Below, in pieces: positions 25,352-38,781 of a stretch of DNA of 64,000 nucleotides (its first letter is position 1; the number at the start of each line of letters is the position of its first letter). A program made the position numbers and the translations under genes. The DNA is taken from the NCBI GenBank assembly GCA_036245805.1, contig BTRK01000006.1, forward strand, positions 53,003,257 to 53,067,256. Reading direction: 5' to 3'. The DNA comes from Pristionchus mayeri. Taxonomy: Eukaryota; Nematoda; Chromadorea; Rhabditida; Neodiplogasteridae. Below the pieces are notes generated by a model that worked only from the letters and a program-made list of their open reading frames with translations, did no database searches and was not told the DNA's origin.

Positions 25352-28118
25352 AAAGCCTGGAGGAGGAGACGACAAGCCAGGAGGAGGATACCACAAGCAA
25401 GGAGGAGGAGACGACAAGCCAGGAGGAGGAGACGACAAGCCTGGTGGAGGAGACGACAAGCAAGGAGGAGGAGACGACAAGCCTGGAGGAGGAGACCCCA
25501 AGCAAGGAGGAGGAGACGACAAGCCTGGTGGAGGAGACGACAAGCAAGGAGGAGGAGACGACAAGCCAGGAGGAGGAGACGACAAGCTTGGAGGAGGAGG
25601 AGATAAGCCTGGTGGAGGAGACGACAAGCTTGGAGGAGGAGGAGATGACAAGCCAGGAGGAGGAGACGATAAGCCTGGAGGAGGAGATGACAAGCCTGGT
25701 GGAGAAGACGACAAGCCAGGAGGAGGAGATGACAAGCCTGGTGGAGAAGACGACAAGCCAGGAGGAGGAGATGACAAGCCTGGTGGAGGAGACGACAAGC
25801 CAGGAGGAGGATACGACAAGCCAGGAGGAGGAGACCACAAGCAAGGAGGAGGAGACGACAAGCCTGGAGGAGGCGATGACAAGCCTGGTGGAGGAGACGA
25901 CAAGCCACGAGGAGGAGATGACAAGCCAGGAGGAGGAGACGACAATCCACGAGGAGGAGATGACAAGCCTGGTGGAGGAGACGACAAGCCTGGTGGAGGA
26001 GACGACAAGCCTGGAGGAGGAGATGACAAGCCTGGTGGAGGGGACGACAATCCAGGAGGAGGAGATGACAAGCCAGGAGGAGGAGACGACAAGCCTGGAG
26101 GAGGAGATGACAAGCCTGGTGGAGAAGACGACAAGCCAGGAGGAGGAGATGACAAGCCTGGTGGAGAAGACGACAAGCCAGGAGGAGGAGATGACAAGCC
26201 TGGTGGAGGAGACGACAAGCCAGGAGGAGGATACAACAAGCCAGGAGGAGGAGACCACAAGCAAGGAGGAGGAGACCACAAGCCAGGAGGAGGAGGCGAC
26301 AAGCCTGGAGGAGGAGACGACAAGCCTGATGGAGGAGACGACAAGCCTGGAGGAGGAGACCCCAAGCAAGGAGGAGGAGACGACAAGCTTGGAGGAGGAG
26401 GAGATAAGCCTGGTGGAGGAGACGACAAGCCTGGTGGAGGAGACGACAAGCCTGGTGGAGGAGACGACAAGCCTGGAGGAGGAGACCCCAAGCAAGGAGG
26501 AGGAGACGACAAGCCTAGTGGAGGAGACGACAAGCTTGGAGGAGGAGGAGATAAGCCTGGTGGAGGAGACGACAAGCCTGGTGGAGGAGACGACAAGCCT
26601 GGTGGAGGAGACGACAAGCATGGAGGAGGAGGAGATAAGCCTGGTGGAGGAAACGACAAGCCTGGTGGAGGAGACGACAAGCATGGAGGAGGAGATGAAA
26701 AGCCTGGAGGAGGAGACGAAAAGCCTGGAGGAGGAGACGACAAGCCAGGAGGAGGATACCACAAGCAAGGAGGAGGAGACGACAAGCCAGGAGGAGGAGA
26801 CGACAAGCCTGGTGGAGGAGACGACAAGCAAGGAGGAGGAGACGACAAGCCTGGAGGAGGAGACCCCAAGCAAGGAGGAGGAGACGACAAGCCTGGTGGA
26901 GGAGACGACAAGCAAGGAGGAGGAGACGACAAGCCAGGAGGAGGAGACGACAAGCTTGGAGGAGGAGGAGATAAGCCTGGTGGAGGAGACGACAAGCTTG
27001 GAGGAGGAGGAGATGACAAGCCAGGAGGAGGAGACGATAAGCCTGGAGGAGGAGATGACAAGCCTGGTGGAGAAGACGACAAGCCAGGAGGAGGAGATGA
27101 CAAGCCTGGTGGAGAAGACGACAAGCCAGGAGGAGGAGATGACAAGCCTGGTGGAGGAGACGACAAGCCAGGAGGAGGATACGACAAGCCAGGAGGAGGA
27201 GACCACAAGCAAGGAGGAGGAGACGACAAGCCTGGAGGAGGCGATGACAAGCCTGGTGGAGGAGACGACAAGCCACGAGGAGGAGATGACAAGCCAGGAG
27301 GAGGAGACGACAATCCACGAGGAGGAGATGACAAGCCTGGTGGAGGAGACGACAAGCCTGGTGGAGGAGACGACAAGCCTGGAGGAGGAGATGACAAGCC
27401 TGGTGGAGGGGACGACAATCCAGGAGGAGGAGATGACAAGCCAGGAGGAGGAGACGACAAGCCTGGAGGAGGAGATGACAAGCCTGGTGGAGAAGACGAC
27501 AAGCCAGGAGGAGGAGATGACAAGCCTGGTGGAGAAGACGACAAGCCAGGAGGAGGAGATGACAAGCCTGGTGGAGGAGACGACAAGCCAGGAGGAGGAT
27601 ACAACAAGCCAGGAGGAGGAGACCACAAGCAAGGAGGAGGAGACCACAAGCCAGGAGGAGGAGGCGACAAGCCTGGAGGAGGAGACGACAAGCCTGATGG
27701 AGGAGACGACAAGCCTGGAGGAGGAGACCCCAAGCAAGGAGGAGGAGACGACAAGCTTGGAGGAGGAGGAGATAAGCCTGGTGGAGGAGACGACAAGCCT
27801 GGTGGAGGAGACGACAAGCCTGGTGGAGGAGACGACAAGCCTGGAGGAGGAGACCCCAAGCAAGGAGGAGGAGACGACAAGCCTAGTGGAGGAGACGACA
27901 AGCTTGGAGGAGGAGGAGATAAGCCTGGTGGAGGAGACGACAAGCCTGGTGGAGGAGACGACAAGCCTGGTGGAGGAGACGACAAGCATGGAGGAGGAGG
28001 AGATAAGCCTGGTGGAGGAAACGACAAGCCTGGTGGAGGAGACGACAAGCATGGAGGAGGAGATGAAAAGCCTGGAGGAGGAGACGAAAAGCCTGGAGGA
28101 GGAGACGACAAGCCTGGA
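25352..28118 (+). repeat. HOR domain D, tandem pair of 1,368-bp repeats
   Basis: GATACCACAAG at 25387 and 26755, and the rare GACGATAAG at 25665 and 27033, are both 1,368 bp apart. That is 65 units plus 3 bp, because one unit in each copy is 24 bp long (DDKL followed by GGGG, near 25,630 and 26,998). The two copies share the whole series, including GATACAACAAG and CCTGATGG variants. These are the first 24-bp units in the window. Confidence 0.88.
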
Positions 28119-28990
28119 GGAGGAGATGACAAGCCTGAAGGAGGAGATGACAAGCCTGGTGGAGGAGACGACAAGCCTGGAGGAGGCGATGACAAGCCTG
28201 GTGGAGGAGACGACAAGCCACGAGGAGGAGATGACAAGCCAGGAGGAGGAGACGACAATCCACGAGGAGGAGATGACAAGCCTGGTGGAGGAGACGACAA
28301 TCCACGAGGAGGAGATGACAAGCCTGGTGGAGGGGACGACAATCCAGGAGGAGGAGATGACAAGCCAGGAGGAGGAGACGACAAGCCTTGAGGAGGAGAT
28401 GACAAGCCTGGTGGAGAAGACGACAAGCCAGGAGGAGGAGATGACAAGCCTGGTGGAGAAGACGACAAGCCAGGAGGAGGAGATGACAAGCCTGGTGGAG
28501 GAGACGACAAGCTTGGAGGAGGAGGAGATAAGCCTGGTGGAGGAGACGACAAGCCTGGTGGAGGAGACGACAAGCCTGGTGGAGGAGACGACAAGCATGG
28601 AGGAGGAGGAGATAAGCCTGGTGGAGGAAACGACAAGCCTGGTGGAGGAGACGACAAGCATGGAGGAGGAGATGAAAAGCCTGGAGGAGGAGACGACAAG
28701 CCTGGAGGAGGAGACGACAAGCCTGGAGGAGGAGATGACAAGCCTGAAGGAGGAGATGACAAGCCTGGTGGAGGAGACGACAAGCCTGGAGGAGGCGATG
28801 ACAAGCCTGGTGGAGGAGACGACAAGCCACGAGGAGGAGATGACAAGCCAGGAGGAGGAGACGACAATCCACGAGGAGGAGATGACAAGCCTGGTGGAGG
28901 AGACGACAATCCACGAGGAGGAGATGACAAGCCTGGTGGAGGAGACGACAAGCCTGGTGGAGGAGACGACAAGCCTGGAGGAGGAGATGA
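27898..28990 (+). repeat. 609-bp offset repeat
   Basis: The DDKL-GDKP-DDKP-DDKH-GDKP-NDKP series with CATGG at 27987 recurs with CATGG at 28596, 609 bp (29 units) later. The following DEK, DDKP and PEGGDD units also match. A CCTTGAGG unit at about 28,387 lies between the two copies. Confidence 0.8.
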
Positions 28991-30299
28991 CAAGCCTGGT
29001 GGAGGGGACGACAATCCAGGAGGAGGAGATGACAAGCCAGGAGGAGGAGACGACAAGCCTTGAGGAGGAGATGACAAGCCTGGTGGAGAAGACGACAAGC
29101 CAGGAGGAGGAGATGACAAGCCTGGTGGAGAAGACGACAAGCCAGGAGGAGGAGATGACAAGCCTGGTGGAGGAGACGACAAGCCAGGAGGAGGAGACGA
29201 CAAGCAAGGAGGAGGAGACGACAAGCCTGGAGGAGGATACGTCAAGCCAGGAGGAGGAGACCACAAGCAAGGAGGAGGAGACGACAAGCCTTGAGGAGGA
29301 GATGACAAGCCTGGTGGAGAAGACGACAAGCCTGGTGGAGGAGACGACAAGCCAGGAGGAGGAGACCACAAGCAAGGAGGAGGAGACGACAAGCCTGGAG
29401 GAGGATACGACAAGCCAGGAGGAGGAGACCACAAGCAAGGAGGAGGAGACGACAAGCCAGGAGGAGGAGACGACAAGCCAGGAGGAGGAGACCACAAGCA
29501 AGGAGGAGGAGACGACAAGCCTGGAGGAGGAGACGACAAGCATGGAGGAGGAGACGACAAGCCAGGAGGAGGAGACGACAAGCATGGAGGAGGAGACGAC
29601 AAGCCAGGAGGAGGAGACGACAAGCCTGGAGGAGGAGACGACAAGCCAGGAGGAGGAGGCGACAAGCCTGGAGGAGGAGACGACAAGCCTGGAGGAGGAG
29701 ATGACAAGCCTGGTGGAGGAGGCGACAAGCCTGGAGGAGGAGACGACAAGCCTGGAGGAGGAGATGACAAGCCTGAAGGAGGAGATGACAAGCCTGGTGG
29801 AGGAGACGACAAGCCTGGAGGAGGCGATGACAAGCCTGGTGGAGGAGACGACAAGCCACGAGGAGGAGATGACAAGCCAGGAGGAGGAGACGACAAGCCT
29901 TGAGGAGGAGACGACAAGCCTTGAGGAGGAGATGACAAGCCTGGTGGAGAAGACGACAAGCCAGGAGGAGGAGATGACAAGCCTGGTGGAGAAGACGACA
30001 AGCCAGGAGGAGGAGATGACAAGCCTGGTGGAGGAGATGACAAGCCTGGTGGAGGAGACGACAAGCCTGGAGGAGGCGATGACAAGCCTGGTGGAGAAGA
30101 CGACAAGCCTTGAGGAGGAGACGACAAGCCACGAGGAGGAGATGACAAGCCAGGAGGAGGAGACGACAATCCACGAGGAGGAGATGACAAGCCTGGTGGA
30201 GAAGACGACAAGCCTGGTGGAGGAGACGACAAGCCTTGAGGAGGAGACGACAAGCCACGAGGAGGAGATGACAAGCCAGGAGGAGGAGACGACAATCCA

Positions 30300-33200
30300 C
30301 GAGGAGGAGATGACAAGCCTGAAGGAGGAGATGACAAGCCTGGTGGAGGAGACGACAAGCCTGGAGGAGGCGATGACAAGCCTGGTGGAGGAGACGACAA
30401 GCCACGAGGAGGAGATGACAAGCCAGGAGGAGGAGACGACAATCCACGAGGAGGAGATGACAAGCCTGGTGGAGGAGACGACAAGCCTGGTGGAGGAGAC
30501 GACAAGCCTGGAGGAGGAGATGACAAGCCTGGTGGAGGGGACGACAATCCAGGAGGAGGAGATGACAAGCCAGGAGGAGGAGACGACAAGCCTTGAGGAG
30601 GAGATGACAAGCCTGGTGGAGAAGACGACAAGCCAGGAGGAGGAGATGACAAGCCTGGTGGAGAAGACGACAAGCCAGGAGGAGGAGATGACAAGCCTGG
30701 TGGAGGAGACGACAAGCCAGGAGGAGGAGACGACAAGCAAGGAGGAGGAGACGACAAGCCTGGAGGAGGATACGACAAGCCAGGAGGAGGAGACCACAAG
30801 CAAGGAGGAGGAGACGACAAGCCTTGAGGAGGAGATGACAAGCCTGGTGGAGAAGACGACAAGCCTGGTGGAGAAGACGACAAGCCAGGAGGAGGAGATG
30901 ACAAGCCTGGTGGAGGAGACGACAAGCCAGGAGGAGGAGACGACAAGCAAGGAGGAGGAGACGACAAGCCTGGAGGAGGATACGACAAGCCAGGAGGAGG
31001 AGACCACAAGCAAGTAGGAGGAGACGACAAGCCTTGAGGAGGAGATGACAAGCCTGGTGGAGAAGACGACAAGCCTGGTGGAGGAGACGACAAGCCAGGA
31101 GGAGGAGACCACAAGCAAGGAGGAGGAGACGACAAGCCTGGAGGAGGATACGACAAGCCAGGAGGTGGAGACCACAAGCAAGGAGGAGGAGACGACAAGC
31201 CAGGAGGAGGAGACGACAAGCCAGGAGGAGGAGACCACAAGCAAGGAGGAGGAGACGACAAGCCTGGAGGAGGAGACGACAAGCATGGAGGAGGAGACGA
31301 CAAGCCAGGAGGAGGAGACGACAAGCCTGGAGGAGGAGACGACAAGCCAGGAGGAGGAGGCGACAAGCCTGGAGGAGGAGACGACAAGCCTGGAGGAGGA
31401 GATGACAAGCCTGGTGGAGGAGGCGACAAGCCTGGAGGAGGAGACGACAAGCCTGGAGGAGGAGATGACAAGCCTGGTGGAGAAGACGACAAGCCAGGAG
31501 GAGGAGATGACAAGCCTGGTGGAGAAGACGACAAGCCAGGAGGAGGAGATGACAAGCCTGGTGGAGGAGACGACAAGCCAGGAGGAGGATACGACAAGCC
31601 AGGAGGAGGAGACCACAAGCAAGGAGGAGGAGACGACAAGCCAGGAGGAGGAGGCGACAAGCCTGGAGGAGGAGACGACAAGCCTGGTGGAGGAGACGAC
31701 AAGCCTGGAGGAGGAGACCCCAAGCAAGGAGGAGGAGACGACAAGCCTGGAGGAGGAGACGACAAGCTTGGAGGAGGAGGAGATAAGCCTGGTGGAGGAG
31801 ACGACAAGCCTGGTGGAGGAGACGACAAGCCTGGAGGAGGAGACACCAAGCAAGGAGGAGGAGACGACAAGCCTGGTGGAGGAGACGACAAGCTTGGAGG
31901 AGGAGGAGATAAGCCTGGTGGAGGAGACGACAAGCCTGGTGGAGGAGACGACAAGCCTGGTGGAGGAGACGACAATCATGGAGGAGGAGGAGATAAGCCT
32001 GGTGGAGGAAACGACAAGCCTGGTGGAGGAGACGACAAGCATGGAGGAGGAGACCACAAGCAAGGAGGAGGAGACGACAAGCCTGGAGGAGGAGACGACA
32101 AGCCTGGAGGAGGAGATGACAAGCCTGGTGGAGGAGACGACAAGCCTGGTGGAGGAGACGACAAGCTTGGAGGAGGAGGAGATAAGCCTGGTGGAGGAGA
32201 CGACAAGCCTGGTGGAGGAGACGACAAGCCTGGTGGAGGAGACGACAAGCATGGAGGAGGAGGAGATAAGCCTGGTGGAGGAAACGACAAGCCTGGTGGA
32301 GGAGACGACAAGCATGGAGGAGGAGATGAAAAGCCTGGAGGAGGAGACGACAAGCCTGGAGGAGGAGATGACAAGCCTGAAGGAGGAGATGACAAGCCTG
32401 GTGGAGGAGACGACAAGCCTGGAGGAGGCGATGACAAGCCTGGTGGAGGAGACGACAAGCCACGAGGAGGAGATGACAAGCCAGGAGGAGGAGACGACAA
32501 TCCACGAGGAGGAGATGACAAGCCTGGTGGAGGAGACGACAAGCCTGGTGGAGGAGGAGATGACAAGCCTGGTGGAGGGGACGACAATCCACGAGGAGGA
32601 GATGACAAGCCTGGTGGAGGAGACGACAAGCCTGGTGGAGGAGGAGATGACAAGCCTGGTGGAGGGGACGACAATCCAGGAGGAGGAGATGACAAGCCAG
32701 GAGGAGGAGACGACAAGCCTGGAGGAGGAGATGACAAGCCTGGTGGAGAAGACGACAAGCCAGGAGGAGGAGATGACAAGCCAGGAGGAGGAGACGACAA
32801 GCCTGGAGGAGGAGACGACAAGCCTGGAGGAGGAGACGACAAGCCAGGAGGAGGAGGCGACAAGCCTGGAGGAGGAGACGACAAGCCTGGAGGAGGAGAT
32901 GACAAGCCTGGTGGAGGAGGCGACAAGCCTGGAGGAGGAGACGACAAGCCTGGAGGAGGAGATGACAAGCCTGAAGGAGGAGATGACAAGCCTGGTGGAG
33001 GAGACGACAAGCCTGGAGGAGGCGATGACAAGCCTGGTGGAGGAGACGACAAGCCACGAGGAGGAGATGACAAGCCAGGAGGAGGAGACGACAAGCCTTG
33101 AGGAGGAGACGACAAGCCTTGAGGAGGAGATGACAAGCCTGGTGGAGAAGACGACAAGCCAGGAGGAGGAGATGACAAGCCTGGTGGAGAAGACGACAAG

Positions 33201-36200
33201 CCAGGAGGAGGAGATGACAAGCCTGGTGGAGGAGATGACAAGCCTGGTGGAGGAGACGACAAGCCTGGAGGAGGCGATGACAAGCCTGGTGGAGGAGACG
33301 ACAAGCCACGAGGAGGAGATGACAAGCCAGGAGGAGGAGACGACAATCCACGAGGAGGAGATGACAAGCCTGGTGGAGAAGACGACAAGCCTGGTGGAGG
33401 AGACGACAAGCCAGGAGGAGGAGACCACAAGCAAGGAGGAGGAGACGACAAGCCTGGAGGAGGATACGACAAGCCAGGAGGAGGAGACCACAAGCAAGGA
33501 GGAGGAGACGACAAGCCAGGAGGAGGAGACGACAAGCCAGGAGGAGGAGACCACAAGCAAGGAGGAGGAGACGACAAGCCTGGAGGAGGAGACGACAAGC
33601 ATGGAGGAGGAGACGACAAGCCAGGAGGAGGAGACGACAAGCATGGAGGAGGAGACGACAAGCCAGGAGGAGGAGACGACAAGCCTGGAGGAGGAGACGA
33701 CAAGCCAGGAGGAGGAGGCGACAAGCCTGGAGGAGGAGACGACAAGCCTGGAGGAGGAGATGACAAGCCTGGTGGAGGAGGCGACAAGCCTGGAGGAGGA
33801 GACGACAAGCCTGGAGGAGGAGATGACAAGCCTGAAGGAGGAGATGACAAGCCTGGTGGAGGAGACGACAAGCCTGGAGGAGGCGATGACAAGCCTGGTG
33901 GAGGAGACGACAAGCCACGAGGAGGAGATGACAAGCCAGGAGGAGGAGACGACAATCCACGAGGAGGAGATGACAAGCCTGGTGGAGGAGACGACAAGCC
34001 TGGTGGAGGAGACGACAAGCCTGGAGGAGGAGATGACAAGCCTGGTGGAGGGGACGACAATCCAGGAGGAGGAGATGACAAGCCAGGAGGAGGAGACGAC
34101 AAGCCTTGAGGAGGAGATGACAAGCCTGGTGGAGAAGACGACAAGCCAGGAGGAGGAGATGACAAGCCTGGTGGAGAAGACGACAAGCCAGGAGGAGGAG
34201 ATGACAAGCCTGGTGGAGGAGACGACAAGCCAGGAGGAGGAGACGACAAGCAAGGAGGAGGAGACGACAAGCCTGGAGGAGGATACGACAAGCCAGGAGG
34301 AGGAGACCACAAGCAAGGAGGAGGAGACGACAAGCCTTGAGGAGGAGATGACAAGCCTGGTGGAGAAGACGACAAGCCTGGTGGAGAAGACGACAAGCCA
34401 GGAGGAGGAGATGACAAGCCTGGTGGAGGAGACGACAAGCCAGGAGGAGGAGACGACAAGCAAGGAGGAGGAGACGACAAGCCTGGAGGAGGATACGACA
34501 AGCCAGGAGGAGGAGACCACAAGCAAGTAGGAGGAGACGACAAGCCTTGAGGAGGAGATGACAAGCCTGGTGGAGAAGACGACAAGCCTGGTGGAGGAGA
34601 CGACAAGCCAGGAGGAGGAGACCACAAGCAAGGAGGAGGAGACGACAAGCCTGGAGGAGGATACGACAAGCCAGGAGGTGGAGACCACAAGCAAGGAGGA
34701 GGAGACGACAAGCCAGGAGGAGGAGACGACAAGCCAGGAGGAGGAGACCACAAGCAAGGAGGAGGAGACGACAAGCCTGGAGGAGGAGACGACAAGCATG
34801 GAGGAGGAGACGACAAGCCAGGAGGAGGAGACGACAAGCCTGGAGGAGGAGACGACAAGCCAGGAGGAGGAGGCGACAAGCCTGGAGGAGGAGACGACAA
34901 GCCTGGAGGAGGAGATGACAAGCCTGGTGGAGGAGGCGACAAGCCTGGAGGAGGAGACGACAAGCCTGGAGGAGGAGATGACAAGCCTGGTGGAGAAGAC
35001 GACAAGCCAGGAGGAGGAGATGACAAGCCTGGTGGAGAAGACGACAAGCCAGGAGGAGGAGATGACAAGCCTGGTGGAGGAGACGACAAGCCAGGAGGAG
35101 GATACGACAAGCCAGGAGGAGGAGACCACAAGCAAGGAGGAGGAGACGACAAGCCAGGAGGAGGAGGCGACAAGCCTGGAGGAGGAGACGACAAGCCTGG
35201 TGGAGGAGACGACAAGCCTGGAGGAGGAGACCCCAAGCAAGGAGGAGGAGACGACAAGCCTGGAGGAGGAGACGACAAGCTTGGAGGAGGAGGAGATAAG
35301 CCTGGTGGAGGAGACGACAAGCCTGGTGGAGGAGACGACAAGCCTGGAGGAGGAGACACCAAGCAAGGAGGAGGAGACGACAAGCCTGGTGGAGGAGACG
35401 ACAAGCTTGGAGGAGGAGGAGATAAGCCTGGTGGAGGAGACGACAAGCCTGGTGGAGGAGACGACAAGCCTGGTGGAGGAGACGACAATCATGGAGGAGG
35501 AGGAGATAAGCCTGGTGGAGGAAACGACAAGCCTGGTGGAGGAGACGACAAGCATGGAGGAGGAGACCACAAGCAAGGAGGAGGAGACGACAAGCCTGGA
35601 GGAGGAGACGACAAGCCTGGAGGAGGAGATGACAAGCCTGGTGGAGGAGACGACAAGCCTGGTGGAGGAGACGACAAGCTTGGAGGAGGAGGAGATAAGC
35701 CTGGTGGAGGAGACGACAAGCCTGGTGGAGGAGACGACAAGCCTGGTGGAGGAGACGACAAGCATGGAGGAGGAGGAGATAAGCCTGGTGGAGGAAACGA
35801 CAAGCCTGGTGGAGGAGACGACAAGCATGGAGGAGGAGATGAAAAGCCTGGAGGAGGAGACGACAAGCCTGGAGGAGGAGATGACAAGCCTGAAGGAGGA
35901 GATGACAAGCCTGGTGGAGGAGACGACAAGCCTGGAGGAGGCGATGACAAGCCTGGTGGAGGAGACGACAAGCCACGAGGAGGAGATGACAAGCCAGGAG
36001 GAGGAGACGACAATCCACGAGGAGGAGATGACAAGCCTGGTGGAGGAGACGACAAGCCTGGTGGAGGAGGAGATGACAAGCCTGGTGGAGGGGACGACAA
36101 TCCACGAGGAGGAGATGACAAGCCTGGTGGAGGAGACGACAAGCCTGGTGGAGGAGGAGATGACAAGCCTGGTGGAGGGGACGACAATCCAGGAGGAGGA

Positions 36201-36335
36201 GATGACAAGCCAGGAGGAGGAGACGACAAGCCTGGAGGAGGAGATGACAAGCCTGGTGGAGAAGACGACAAGCCAGGAGGAGGAGATGACAAGCCAGGAG
36301 GAGGAGACGACAAGCCTGGAGGAGGAGACGACAAG
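30300..36335 (+). repeat. HOR domain E, 3,513-bp repeat
   Basis: Several rare markers are repeated exactly 3,513 bp apart: CCTGAAGG at 30321 and 33834, TAG in GCAAGTAGG at about 31016 and 34529, and AATCATGG at 31974 and 35487. The offset is 167 units plus 6 bp, from two 24-bp units per copy (near 32,555/32,640 and 36,068/36,153). Translations agree from about 30,300 to 32,822 against 33,813 to 36,335. This is the longest repeat span I traced, about 2.5 kb, and the copies diverge after 32,822. Confidence 0.87.
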
Positions 36336-36539
36336 CCAGGAGGAGGAGACGACAAGCATGGAGGAGGAGACGACAAGCCAGGAGGAGGAGACGACAAGCC
36401 TGGAGGAGGAGACGACAAGCCAGGAGGAGGAGGCGACAAGCCTGGAGGAGGAGACGACAAGCCTGGAGGAGGAGATGACAAGCCTGGTGGAGGAGGCGAC
36501 AAGCCAGGAGGAGGAGATGACAAGCCAGGAGGAGGAGAC

Positions 36540-38781
36540 GACAAGCATGGAGGAGGAGACGACAAGCCAGGAGGAGGAGACGACAAGCCTGGAGGAGGAG
36601 ACGACAAGCCAGGAGGAGGAGGCGACAAGCCTGGAGGAGGAGACGACAAGCCTGGAGGAGGAGATGACAAGCCTGGTGGAGGAGGCGACAAGCCTGGAGG
36701 AGGAGACGACAAGCCTGGAGGAGGAGATGACAAGCCTGAAGGAGGAGATGACAAGCCTGGTGGAGGAGACGACAAGCCTGGAGGAGGCGATGACAAGCCT
36801 GGTGGAGGAGACGACAAGCCACGAGGAGGAGATGACAAGCCAGGAGGAGGAGACGACAATCCACGAGGAGGAGATGACAAGCCTGGTGGAGGAGACGACA
36901 AGCCTGGTGGAGGAGACGACAAGCCTGGAGGAGGAGATGACAAGCCTGGTGGAGGGGACGACAATCCAGGAGGAGGAGATGACAAGCCAGGAGGAGGAGA
37001 CGACAAGCCAGGAGGTGGAGACCACAAGCAAGGAGGAGGAGACGACAAGCCAGGAGGAGGAGACGACAAGCCAGGAGGAGGAGACCACAAGCAAGGAGGA
37101 GGAGACGACAAGCCTGGAGGAGGAGACGACAAGCATGGAGGAGGAGACGACAAGCCAGGAGGAGGAGACGACAAGCCTGGTGGAGAAGACGACAAGCCAG
37201 GAGGAGGAGATGACAAGCCTGGTGGAGGAGACGACAAGCCAGGAGGAGGAGATGACAAGCCTGGTGGAGAAGACGACAAGCCTGGTGGAGGAGACGACAA
37301 GCCAGGAGGAGGAGACCACAAGCAAGGAGGAGGAGACGACAAGCCTGGAGGAGGAGATGACAAGCCTGGTGGAGGAGACGACAAGCCTGGAGGAGGAGAC
37401 GACAAGCCTGGAGGAGGAGATGACAAGCCTGAAGGAGGAGATGACAAGCCTGGTGGAGGAGACGACAAGCCTGGAGGAGGCGATGACAAGCCTGGAGGAG
37501 GAGATGACAAGCCTGAAGGAGGAGATGACAAGCCTGGTGGAGGAGACGACAAGCAAGGAGGAGGAGACGACAAGCATGGAGGAGGAGACGACAAGCATGG
37601 AGGAGGAGACGACAAGCCAGGAGGAGGAGACGACAAGCCTGGAGGAGGAGACGACAAGCCAGGAGGAGGAGGCGACAAGCCTGGAGGAGGAGACGACAAG
37701 CCTGGAGGAGGAGATGACAAGCCTGGTGGAGGAGGCGACAAGCCAGGAGGAGGAGATGACAAGCCAGGAGGAGGAGACCACAAGCAAGGAGGAGGAGACG
37801 ACAAGCCAGGAGGAGGAGACGACAAGCATGGAGGAGGAGACGACAAGCCAGGAGGAGGAGACGACAAGCCTGGAGGAGGAGACGACAAGCCAGGAGGAGG
37901 AGGCGACAAGCCTGGAGGAGGAGACGACAAGCCTGGAGGAGGAGATGACAAGCCTGGTGGAGGAGGCGACAAGCCTGGAGGAGGAGACGACAAGCCTGGA
38001 GGAGGAGATGACAAGCCTGAAGGAGGAGATGACAAGCCTGGTGGAGGAGACGACAAGCCTGGAGGAGGCGATGACAAGCCTGGTGGAGGAGACGACAAGC
38101 CACGAGGAGGAGATGACAAGCCAGGAGGAGGAGACGACAATCCACGAGGAGGAGATGACAAGCCTGGTGGAGGAGACGACAAGCCTGGTGGAGGAGACGA
38201 CAAGCCTGGAGGAGGAGATGACAAGCCTGGTGGAGGGGACGACAATCCAGGAGGAGGAGATGACAAGCCAGGAGGAGGAGACGACAAGCCAGGAGGTGGA
38301 GACCACAAGCAAGGAGGAGGAGACGACAAGCCAGGAGGAGGAGACGACAAGCCAGGAGGAGGAGACCACAAGCAAGGAGGAGGAGACGACAAGCCTGGAG
38401 GAGGAGACGACAAGCATGGAGGAGGAGACGACAAGCCAGGAGGAGGAGACGACAAGCCTGGTGGAGAAGACGACAAGCCAGGAGGAGGAGATGACAAGCC
38501 TGGTGGAGGAGACGACAAGCCAGGAGGAGGAGATGACAAGCCTGGTGGAGAAGACGACAAGCCTGGTGGAGGAGACGACAAGCCAGGAGGAGGAGACCAC
38601 AAGCAAGGAGGAGGAGACGACAAGCCTGGAGGAGGAGATGACAAGCCTGGTGGAGGAGACGACAAGCCTGGAGGAGGAGACGACAAGCCTGGAGGAGGAG
38701 ATGACAAGCCTGAAGGAGGAGATGACAAGCCTGGTGGAGGAGACGACAAGCCTGGAGGAGGCGATGACAAGCCTGGTGGAG
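36540..38781 (+). repeat. Repeat at 1,281-bp offset
   Basis: CCTGAAGG variants at 36738 and 38019 and GGAGGTGGAGACC variants at 37011 and 38292 are both 1,281 bp (61 units) apart. The stretches about 36,540-37,500 and 37,821-38,781 read as the same unit order. The segment between contains private DDKQ-DDKH-DDKH units near 37,550-37,610. Confidence 0.82.

Noticed and set aside
29242..38145. Minus-strand Cys/Leu-rich open frame (LLLQACR phase, 2,967 codons)
   Set aside because: It is the same DNA as the overlapping open frames in other phases. Its ends fall at single marker mutations of the array, and the heptad matches no family I know.
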